Positions 24,406 through 33,643 of a stretch of 64,000 nucleotides of DNA are shown here, in pieces. The translations under genes and the position numbers were made by a program. Within the stretch, counting starts at the first letter, position 1. Every line of letters begins with the position of its first letter. The notes under the pieces are model-generated. The model did not search any database. It had not been told where the DNA came from and was given only the letters and a program-made list of their open reading frames with translations. The stretch spans positions 186,001 through 250,000 of the forward strand of contig BSDZ01000079.1 in assembly GCA_030268105.1 (NCBI GenBank), in the 5' to 3' direction. The stretch comes from Volvox africanus. Taxonomy: Eukaryota > Chlorophyta > Chlorophyceae > Chlamydomonadales > Volvocaceae.

Positions 24406-24408
24406 CTA
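24367..24408 (-). promoter_or_regulatory. Gag-pol UAG readthrough cassette (copy 2; identical layout in all copies)
   Basis: On the minus strand the order is UAG (24408-24406), a 7-nt spacer GGGCTTG, stem arm CCCGGGT (24398-24392), an 18-nt loop, and arm ACCCGGG (24373-24367). The two arms pair perfectly over 7 bp. Gag and pol are in one frame across the stop. The arrangement resembles the murine leukaemia virus type, where UAG-G is followed by an 8-nt spacer and a pseudoknot. Other copies: 17719-17760, 31016-31057, 37667-37708, 44316-44357, 50965-51006 and 63760-63801. Copy 7 has a substitution in the loop only. Whether a pseudoknot forms is not shown by the sequence. Confidence 0.7.
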
Positions 24409-25641
24409 TTTCGGCTGAGGTACAAACGGCGGCATTAGAGGGCAATCCTTCGTAGAATGGCTCTCCGCACACCGTAGACAAACGTTGGCCAATTTTCGAC
24501 GCTCGAATTCGGAACGATTGCAATTCCATTTTGGCATAAATGTGTCGTCCGTACGAGTACGCTTTGCGTTGGGGTCGGAACGCTGTGCGGCTGCCGACGA
24601 CGGCGCACCACCACGCTTCCTGTTCCTAGCTGGGTCCGAGCTCGGACCTGCTCCTCCTGTACCACGGACACCCGAGCTAGCGCCCCCGCGCGCCTTGCGC
24701 TGCCCGTTGCCGCGTCGCGTCGCGGCAGTAGGCGTGGGGCGGGTCGCGCCGAGGTCCTGGTCGAGAGCTACAGCTTCCCCAAGCGGATCCTGCACTTGCA
24801 CGGCATTTGCACGAGGGGCAGACTTGACTTCTTCCTTGCCGGCAAGAAGTCGTATCTCCGCGCCTTTAGCAAAAGCGACCAACGCGTCATACGACTTGAT
24901 CTGCGCTCCAACCAAGTCAGTGGCGCACCATTTAGCCAAAAGTTTCGTTAGGCCTCGCCTAAACCAAAAGACACGCTCAGATTCGGTGAGGTCAGCAATG
25001 GGAGTCACAAGTGCTTCGAAGCGTGACTGGTACGCAGGTACATTTTCATCCCGACGCATGTGGTAGCTACCCGCTGCCAAAACGTTACGAGCTTCCACAT
25101 CGCGTGCTTGAACCTCAGTAGCGAATCGTGCGAGCAAAGCGGCGACTAACTCGTCAAAAGTATAGCTGCCCCGGGCGTTGGTCCAATTGTGATACCAGTC
25201 CTTCGCTGCGCCCTCGAGGGTGTTACCAACGAAGAGACACCTGATACCGTCATTGTCGCCACCATGAACAGCTTGGAGGTACTTTTTAGCGTCACGCACG
25301 TACGCACGAGTTGCATCGGCTATGCTATGCCCTGGTGTCTTGTCGGTCAGCGAAATATTGAGCCTAGGAACGGGAATCGACAATCTCATCACCTCAGGGA
25401 TGTCATCATGCCCTCGAGCTTGAGGTAATGGCAGAACCCTTGGTCCAGCAGTGTTGTCCATATTCGTGTTCACTGCTGAATGCGGCACAATTAAGTGAGC
25501 AGGGGTCTGAAGGAAAAGGGGCTCTTGAGTGGCTCGCGCGCCAACAGTCTCAAGACCTCTATCCGGCGCTCTAGCAGCTACAACGAAATCGGGTTGGCTA
25601 GCTAGGCTAGTGTGCGGCGTATCGTCGTGTTCCGCGGACAT
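24406..25641 (-). CDS. gag: Copy 2 Gag, intact
   Basis: This 411-residue Gag has the same core and the same short zinc knuckle (C388, C391, H395, C400) as copy 1. One private change turns YRNW into YHNW in the core, and another gives GKEEV instead of GEEEV before the basic linker. The frame ends in AAA UAG. It sits downstream of a full leader and a complete 5' LTR (26108-26932), so the copy looks structurally competent. Confidence 0.92.
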   Translation of the reverse strand: MSAEHDDTPHTSLASQPDFVVAARAPDRGLETVGARATQEPLFLQTPAHLIVPHSAVNTNMDNTAGPRVLPLPQARGHDDIPEVMRLSIPVPRLNISLTDKTPGHSIADATRAYVRDAKKYLQAVHGGDNDGIRCLFVGNTLEGAAKDWYHNWTNARGSYTFDELVAALLARFATEVQARDVEARNVLAAGSYHMRRDENVPAYQSRFEALVTPIADLTESERVFWFRRGLTKLLAKWCATDLVGAQIKSYDALVAFAKGAEIRLLAGKEEVKSAPRANAVQVQDPLGEAVALDQDLGATRPTPTAATRRGNGQRKARGGASSGVRGTGGAGPSSDPARNRKRGGAPSSAAAQRSDPNAKRTRTDDTFMPKWNCNRSEFERRKLANVCLRCAESHSTKDCPLMPPFVPQPK

Positions 25642-25728
25642 GGAGCACGAAACGATACCCTAGTTTTGCGTAATAGAAGCCGACTTCTATCGCAAAGGCA
25701 AGAGTACAAAGCGACTCGGTGAGCCTAC

Positions 25729-26040
25729 CGACAGTACTCTTGAGAAGATTCAGCAAACTCAGCAAGTAATTGCCCAGCTGAGTCCTGATCTCCGTAGTTT
25801 GAGCAATGAGAGTCGCCAACTGGTCCGGACGAACACCGGTCTCAGTCGCCGCGGCAAGCAAGGCCGGTGCACTGAGATTACCTGCGACTCAGAGCGTACA
25901 CTTACACAACAAGTGCAGCAATCTAAGTAAAAGCAATTAAAAAATTACAAACCGGAAGCGGCGGCGTCCAAAACGGCGCGGCCCAAGTCTTCGGCAAAAG
26001 TATCTAGCGGTCCTCGTGGTTCGTCGCTGGAACTCGCCAT
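25729..26040 (-). CDS. Copy 2 gag leader exons 1 and 2 (candidate spliced N-terminus)
   Basis: Exon 1 (26040-25953) starts with ATG and encodes a short acidic, Ala-rich peptide. Unspliced, it stops at 25947-25945. Its end reads TCCG|GTTTGTAAT. A 71-nt interval ends GAGTCGCAG, and exon 2 (25881-25729) continues in phase and ends GTCG|GTAGGCTC. Exon 2 encodes a Leu/Ile/Gln-rich helical segment. The only acceptor that then restores the gag frame is CACTAGCCTAG|CT, which lies 40 nt inside the gag ORF as counted from its ATG. The same exon/phase plan is seen in family B. If unspliced, these are an upstream ORF and an overlapping out-of-frame ORF. Confidence 0.5.
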
Positions 26041-26090
26041 AGAAAGAACCTACTTCCGATTAGACAAAGAGAGACAGTTAGGCAACGAAC

Positions 26091-26104
26091 CTGTCTCGAT
26101 ACCA
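26091..26104 (-). other. Primer-binding site of copy 2
   Basis: TGGTATCGAGACAG lies 3 bases from the LTR end on the minus strand. Copies 1, 2 and the plus-strand copy continue GAGACAGG. Copies 3, 4 and 5 read GAGACCAGG (32742-32756 and equivalents). Copy 6 reads GAGACCGG. The match shared by all is therefore only about 12 bases, TGGTATCGAGAC. Confidence 0.72.
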
Positions 26105-26107
26105 AAT

Positions 26108-26932
26108 TGTTGTACCTCTCGTTCGCGTTTGCTCATGAGTATCTGCACGTCTGGAGACTATCGACACCGATGCGCGAGCACTTGCAAGTACAGCAAGGCA
26201 AGCGAGAGCAAACAGAGACAGCGGAAGACTTCAAGACGAAGAGAGATATAACTTACGGTCTTACAGATCGGAATGATGCAATGGACGAAATCGCCGTCAG
26301 CGCCGGAAGCAAGCAATCATCACGCGGCGGTGATTAGCGAAGTTCAGGCTTTAGCTCGGGCTAAGTAGGATATCGTATAGCAATAGTAATGTAGAACACA
26401 CAAGTGTTCTCCGGTATCGAATGTCTTATCTTGCTTAGCCGTCCTCGCATCTGTTATACTCACAGCATCGCAATGCCGTACGATTCACATCAGGAGGCCG
26501 ATCCTAGATGTGACAACCCTACTGCGTCTAGGCGATGTCTACGCATAACAATGTATAAGCCTTTCCGGCATTCGCATGATGCAAGGGTCCGGATAACGAT
26601 ATCCGGTTGCAGGGCATGCATCGCGACAAGTGCGGCGCTCTCAACGTGTGCTTTAATGAAGTAATATTATATCAGATAATATTACTTATCGTTTTGTAGC
26701 ACGAGCATAATGCGCACTTCAATGCTTCGGGCTTTCATGCATGCTAGGCGGATTTGCCATGATGCGATGTCGCGATGGATAATGACAACATGCCAAATGC
26801 ATATATAAATGTACACGAATACATTTATATCATGCAGATTCATTCATATGCAATGCGTTCATCACAAAAGCACTTCGCCTCGTAGGATCGCGTCGACCTA
26901 CGCGTCGGCGGGAAATGAACCGTAGCACAACA
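26108..26932 (-). repeat. Family A LTR between copies 2 and 3 (825 bp)
   Basis: TGTTGT...ACAACA ends are present. Within it, at 26659-26687, is a perfect 12-bp inverted repeat AAGTAATATTAT with a 5-base loop. On the minus strand a TATA-like element TATAAC lies about 38 nt before TCGATACC. That octamer is complementary to part of the primer-binding site. These two marks recur in all full LTRs. Confidence 0.93.
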
Positions 26933-26991
26933 ATTATCCCCCCTCCCGTATGCAGCGTCCTCGCTGCATCATACAGCATCGACTGCAGGGG

Positions 26992-29900
26992 TCATTGGGC
27001 TTGCGTGGCACGTTTGCGGGCTTCTTCGAGCAGGGGTTTCATGTCCTGTGAGAAGTTGCGTGCCGGTTCCCATGAGTTGTGCTCGTCGGTATACCCTGTC
27101 CACTTAACCAAGTACTCGTGTACTGTTCGCTTACGTCGGTGTCGGCCCACACGACGCGCGCGATAATCTAACACCCGCTCCACATCATAAAACTTCTGTT
27201 TACCAGCGATCCAGGTCTCGGGAACTGGTTCGATCGCTGTGGGGGCGTTAGCAGACTCAGGGACGGGTTCCGTACCACGATACGGACGAACAAGCGATAC
27301 GTGAAACGTGGGGTGAATGGTCATATCAGTGGGCAATGCAAGCTCCACAGCCACATTCCCAACCATGCGCATGACAGGATACGGACCAATCCAACGGGGT
27401 AAGAGTTTTCGGGATCCGTCGGCCAAGGAACGCAAGTTCTTGGTGCTTAGCAACACGAGTTGCCCCTCCGAAAACGTCACATCCTGCTTGGATTTGTTGT
27501 AGTATTCCGTCGTTCGTTGCTGCGCCGCGTCCAAACACGACTTCGCGTCTGTGATTCGGGACATAAAAGACTTGGCAAAAAGTTTAGCAGCAGGCACGTT
27601 CACTTCCAACTCACGCCACACGGGTAGCGCGGGATGAAACCCGTAGTTAAGAAAGAACGGACTTTTGCCTGTAGAGCGGTTAACAGCGTTGTTAAGCGCG
27701 AATTCTGCCGCAGTCAAATATGTATCCCAAACAAGTGGTGTGCGACCAGCATAATTGCGCAACATATCACCCAACGTGCGGTTTGTGCGTTCGGTTTGAC
27801 CATCAGTCTGCGGGTGATACGCCGTGCTCAGGTTGACGCGCATGCCAACTAGTTTGCAGAGCGCTTCCCAAAACTTAGACGTGAACTGTCCACCGCGGTC
27901 CGAGATCACATTTTTGGGAATCCCGTGTAACCGAACTACATTATCGAAAAACAAACGTCCGGTTTGCTCAGCCGTGCAGGATGATGTGCATGGTGCTAGG
28001 TGAACCATCTTAGTCAGACGGTCGACCATTACGAACACCGCATCGTATCCCCCCTCAGTTTTGGGCAGCGCGACTACGAAGTCCATGGAAACACTTTCCC
28101 AAGGCGCATCCGGGACAGGCAACGGTTGCAACAACCCATGGCCCTTACCGGACAAAGCCTTATTGCGCTGGCACAGACTGCATGTCTGGACGAAGTTCGC
28201 CGCATCCTTAGCCAAACGAGGCCACCAAAAGGAACGTTGCACCAAGTTGATCAATCGCTTGCTACCAGGGTGTCCTGCTAACGGGTCCTCGTGGAACCGC
28301 GTAAGGATGTCGTAGCGTAGCGCGTCGTCGTTCGGAACGACGATTTGCGTAGCTGCACCCTCCGTCCGTAGCCAAAGGCCATTCTGCTTGTGAAGGTTTT
28401 CTACATTAGCCGGGTCCGCGAACCAGGCGTCTGCGTTGTAGGCAACCTTCAACCGCTCCGCGAGGTCCGTCGCGATCGGTACCTCCTCGCTACGCGGCCG
28501 CACGACGGGCGCTGCCAAAATTGCAGCGTGTAGCGACGGATGTCGACTGAGAGCATCGGCAATATTCAATTTACCAGAAATATACTCCCAGGTGCAGTTG
28601 AACCTAGCTAGATATTCCATCCACCTAGCTTGACGGCGGTTCAACGTCGGAACGCTTTGCAAAAACGTTAGGGGCTTATGGTCAGTCTTTAAAGTAAACG
28701 GGCGTCCCTCGAGGTAACAGCGCCATTCCTTTAAAGCATGCAGCACAGCCAGAAGCTCCTGTTCCCCGGTGGTGTAGCGAATCTCCGCACCAGAAAACTT
28801 CTTACTCGTGAAGGCGATCGGTCGCCCTTCCTGTAACAATACAGCGCCGCTTCCAAATATTGAGGCATCAGACACTACCTCAACACGAAATGGCAACGAG
28901 TAATCGGGGAATGCAAGGGTGACATCTTCGGCAACGATCTGTTTGAGCTCTTCGAATGCCCGCTGGCATTGCGACGTCCACGACTCGAGCGAAACGAAAA
29001 CGCCTTTGCGAGTTAAGTTAGTAAGCGGGGCCGCAATGATGGAATATTTTTCAATGAACTTCCGGAAATAATTGGTCAAGCCAAGGAACTTACGCAGCTC
29101 CGTGAGGTTCTGAGGCGCGGGCCAATCGCGAACCACGGCGACCTTCCGCGGGTCCATCTTCACACCGGTGGCCGACACAATGTGGCCCAAATATTCCACC
29201 TGAGGCTGCGCCCAAAAGCATTTGGCGCGTTTAGCAAACAATTGCTCCCGCCTCATAACGTCGAGCACGAGCCGAAGATGCTCCAAGTGCTCCTCGCGCG
29301 TTTTAGAATATACCAAGATGTCATCCAGGTAGCAAACAACGAACCTGTCGATAAACGGCCTAAACATTCGGTCCATAACCGCCTGAAACGTCGCAGGGGC
29401 ATTAGTCAAACCAAACGATAGGACCGTATACTCAAAGTGACCGAAGGGCGTCCGAAAAGCGGTTTTCGGGATATCAGAGGCAGCGATGCGAATCTGATTG
29501 TAGCCCTGTTGTAAGTCAATTGAGGAAAAATAAGCCGAGCCCTTCAGCTTATCCAACAGGTCGTCAACGCGTGGCAAAGGATAGCGATTTTTCACCGTGT
29601 TCGCATTTAACCCCCGGTAATCGATGCACATGCGCAAGGTCCCATCCTTCTTACCGACAAACAAAATCGGTGCAGAATACGGGGATGTGCTGGGGCGTAT
29701 CATACCCTTCGCGAGTAAATCCGTCACCTGGCGCTTTACCTCGTCCAGCTTCCAATGGACTCAACCTGTACATTGGCCGGGCCGTAGGCTGCGCTCCAGG
29801 CATGAGAGGGATTGTGTGATCAACAGGACGCATAGGTGGTAGCCCAGGGATATCTTTAAAGACGTCCTCATACTGCGACAGTAGGGCCTCAACCTCAGGA

Positions 29901-31054
29901 TCCGCAGAAATCTGCGCGGTGGTGACACAACAGCTCACCCGCGGCCTTAAAAGCAGTCCGTGGGCACCCTTCCGTAACAAACGGACGGCCTCCTTACGCC
30001 CGACTAGCTCTGGTTCGATTCGCGCGGCCATTGCGGTCACAGCGAAATTAACCATAGGCACCGCCTCAGTTTCGCCCTCCTTTGGTGTGACATGTTCGAA
30101 CGACAGGAAAGGTACCTTAATCGACAGAGTACCCTTGCACATATGCAGGGTTGCGGTCTCCATGTCGATGCGCGCGCGGTACTGTAGTAATGTCGACGAC
30201 CCCATTATGTACGGTGCAGTCTCTGCTAAGCCCTGCAGCACGTACGGCCGGGTCACAACACGCAAAGGGCCTAACGATAGGCTAAGGGTAATCCTGCCCA
30301 CGATGGGATGCTTACCCCCGTCAGCAAGGGTAACCTGTGGACAATCAGACGACTCTGGGGACAACCCCAGCGCATTCACCTCTGCGACAGAGATGAAGTC
30401 GTCGCTGGCACCGGTGTCAACAAGTGCCTTCAGAGTACGGCCATTCAAACCGATCTGAACCACAGGGACACGGTTATCTACGAGCGACTGCCCAGCAGAC
30501 AACGTCAGTGCACTTAAGGCGGGTCCGTAACCAACGGCACCCCCATCAGGAGCGTCGTACCAAACGTCAACCGAGTAGGATAGGTGTGGCCACGGAGCCA
30601 ACGTACCCTCCCGATCCACACCATTAAACAAAACGGTGCCCGGCTCGAACCGGTGGACATGCCGCATACCCCTTAACGATGCCTCTGCCTTGCGCCGACA
30701 GAAAGCGGGGAGTAAAACACATGCGGCAGTGTCTGGATATTGACGCCTACACCTCCTGTACATGGCCAACTGTTCCGACATCTCACGCAGAGACGAGGGG
30801 ATGAACAAAACCACGTGGTTGGACAGATCGATAGACGACAGGGGACGGCGAGGTGTAAACACATTACACAACGGATCGAAGCAGAGAAGTCCCGTGCGTC
30901 CGTCAAGCGTGATGCGTCGCGCAATGACTCGCTCGATGTGTCCAAGTACACAAGGCAACAATGCCTTAACGGCTGGCCGTAAGGATGACCACCGACCACG
31001 CGTTAGTTCAGAAATCCCGGGTGGTGCCCCCTCCACAGGAACCCGGGCAAGCCC
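26992..31054 (-). pseudogene. pol: Copy 3 Pol, frameshifted before RT
   Basis: A single extra T at about 29750-29751 (plus strand) shifts the frame at about residue 429, just ahead of RT. The N-terminal piece (31054 to about 29751) holds the unassigned domain and the protease; the rest (29750-26992) holds RT, RNase H, integrase and chromodomain. The frame break alone prevents a normal polyprotein. It carries L284, H882, T912 and N930 like copies 4-6 but G1026 like copy 1, so it is mosaic. Nothing else in the frame is damaged, which suggests a recent mutation or a sequencing error. Confidence 0.9.
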
Positions 31055-32291
31055 CTATTTCGGCTGAGGTACAAACGGCGGCATTAGAGGGCAATCCTTC
31101 GTAGAATGGCTCTCCGCACACCGTAGACAAACGTTGGCCAATTTTCGACGCTCGAATTCGGAACGATTGCAATTCCATTTTGGCATAAATGTGTCGTCCA
31201 TACGAGTACGCTTTGCGTTGGGGTCGGAACGCTGTGCGGCTGCCGACGACGGCGCACCACCACGCTTCCTGTTCCTAGCTGGGTCCGAGCTCGGACCTGC
31301 TCCTCCTGTACCACGGACACCCGAGCTAGCGCCCCCGCGCGCCTTGCGCTGCCCGTTGCCGCGTCGCGTCGCGGCAGTAGGCGTGGGGCGGGTCGCGCCG
31401 AGGTCCTGGTCGAGAGCTACAGCTTCCCCAAGCGGATCCTGCACTTGCACGGCATTTGCACGAGGGGCAGACTTGACTTCTTCCTCGCCGGCAAGAAGTC
31501 GTATCTCCGCGCCTTTAGCAAAAGCGACCAAAGCGTCATACGACTTGATCTGCGCTCCAACCAAGTCAGTGGCGCACCATTTAGCCAAAAGTTTCGTTAG
31601 GCCTCGCCTAAACCAAAAGACACGCTCAGATTCGGTGAGGTCAGCAATGGGAGTCACAAGGGCTTCGAAGCGTGACTGGTACGCAGGTACATTTTCATCC
31701 CGACGCATGTGGTAGCTACCCGCTGCCAAAACGTTACGAGCTTCCACATCGCGTGCTTGAACCTCAGTAGCGAATCGTGCGAGCAAAGCGGCGACTAACT
31801 CGTCAAAAGTATAGCTGCCCCGGGCGTTGGTCCAATTGCGATACCAGTCCTTCGCTGCGCCCTCGAGGGTGTTACCAACGAAGAGACACCTGATACCGTC
31901 ATTGTCGCCACCATGAACAGCTTGGAGGTACTTTTTAGCGTCACGCACGTACGCACGAGTTGCATCGGCTATGCTATGCCCTGGTGTCTTGTCGGTCAGC
32001 GAAATATTGAGCCTAGGAACGGGAATCGACAATCTCATCACCTCAGGGATGTCATCATGCCCTCGAGCTTGAGGTAATGGCAGAACCCTTGGTCCAGCAG
32101 TGTTGTCCATATTCGTGTTCACTGCTGAATGCGGCACAATTAAGTGAGCAGGGGTCTGAAGGAAAAGGGGCTCTTGAGTGGCTCGCGCGCCAACAGTCTC
32201 AAGACCTCTATCCGGCGCTCTAGCAGCTACAACGAAATCGGGTTGGCTAGCTAGGCTAGTGTGCGGCATATCGTCGTGTTCCAGCGGACAT
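31055..32291 (-). pseudogene. gag: Copy 3 Gag, frame broken at the ATG-proximal end
   Basis: One inserted A at 32283 shifts the frame after codon 2 of the ATG at 32291. The remaining ~407 codons, including the Gag core and the zinc knuckle, are open and run to UAG at 31055. The gag frame now stays open upstream to about 32359. If the second leader intron is real, the insertion falls inside that intron and would not affect the spliced product, so this copy is informative for the splicing model. Confidence 0.8.
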
Positions 32292-32378
32292 GGAGCACGA
32301 AACGATACCCTAGTTTTGCGTAATAGAAGCCGACTTCTATCGCAAAGGCAAGAGTACAAAGCGACTCGGTGAGCCTAC

Positions 32379-32690
32379 CGACAGTACTCTTGAGAAGATT
32401 CAGCAAACTCAGCAAGTAATTGCCCAGCTGAGTCCTGATCTCCGTAGTTTGAGCAATGAGAGTCGCCAACTGGTCCGGACGAACACCGGTCTCAGTCGCC
32501 GTGGCAAGCAAGGCCGGTGCACTGAGATTACCTGCGACTCAGAGCGTACACTTACACAACAAGTGCAGCAATCTAAGTAAAAGCAATTAAACAATTACAA
32601 ACCGGAAGCGGCGGCGTCCAAAACGGCGCGGCCCAAGTCTTCGGCAAAAGTATCTAGCGGTCCTCGTGGTTCGTCGCTGGAACTCGCCAT
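32379..32690 (-). CDS. Copy 3 gag leader exons 1 and 2 (candidate)
   Basis: Same structure as copy 2 (ATG at 32690, 71-nt interval, donor after 32379). One Ala codon in exon 2 is changed to Thr, a change shared with copies 4 and 5. Confidence 0.42.
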
Positions 32691-32759
32691 AGAAAGAACC
32701 TACTTCCGAATTAGACAAAGAGAGACAGTTAGGCAACGAACCTGGTCTCGATACCAAAT

Positions 32760-33584
32760 TGTTGTACCTCTCGTTCGCGTTTGCTCATGAGTATCTGCAT
32801 GTCTGGAGACTATCGACACCGATGCGCGAGCACTTGCAAGTACAGCAAGGCAAGCGAGAGCAAACAGAGACAGCGGAAGACTTCAAGACGAAGAGAGATA
32901 TAACTTACGGTCTTACAGATCGGAATGATGCAATGGACGAAATCGCCGTCAGCGCCGGAAGCAAGCAATCATCACGCGGCGGTGATTAGCGAAGTTCAGG
33001 CTTTAGCTCGGGCTAAGTAGGATCTCGTATAGCAATAGTAATGTAGAACACACAAGTGTTCTCCGGTATCGAATGTCTTATCTTGCTTAGCCGTCCTCGC
33101 ATCTGTTATACTCACAGCATCGCAATGCCGTACGATTCACATCAGGAGGCCGATCCTAGATGTGACAACCCTACTGCGTCTAGGCGATGTCTACGCATAA
33201 CAATGTATAAGCCTTTCCGGCATTCGCATGATGCAAGGGTCCGGATAACGATATCCGGTTGCAGGGCATGCATCGCGACAAGTGCGGCGCTCTCAACGTG
33301 TGCTTTAATGAAGTAATATTATATCAGATAATATTACTTATCGTTTTGTAGCACGAGCATAATGCGCACTTCAATGCTTCGGGCTTTCATGCATGCTAGG
33401 CGGATTTGCCATGATGCGATGTCGCGATGGATAATGACAACATGCCAAATGCATATATAAATGTACACGAATACATTTATATCATGCAGATTCATTCATA
33501 TGCAATGCGTTCATCACAAAAGCACTTCGCCTCGTAGGATCGCGTCGACCTACGCGTCGGCGGGAAATGAACCGTAGCACAACA
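32760..33584 (-). repeat. Family A LTR between copies 3 and 4 (825 bp)
   Basis: Same ends as the other LTRs. It belongs to the subtype with GGATCTCGTATAG and CATGTCTGG, shared with the LTRs at 39409 and 46058. Confidence 0.93.
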
Positions 33585-33643
33585 ATTATCCCCCCTCCCG
33601 TATGCAGCGTCCTCACTGCATCATACAGCATCGACTGCAGGGG

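Noticed and set aside
24387..24408. Programmed frameshift between gag and pol
   Set aside because: The distance from the gag stop to the first pol codon is a multiple of three, so both are in the same frame. A frameshift is not needed.
26659..26687. Geminivirus-type origin nonamer TAATATTAC in the LTR palindrome
   Set aside because: The nonamer lies in the stem arms, not in a loop, and no Rep gene or iterons are present. It follows from the AT-rich palindrome.
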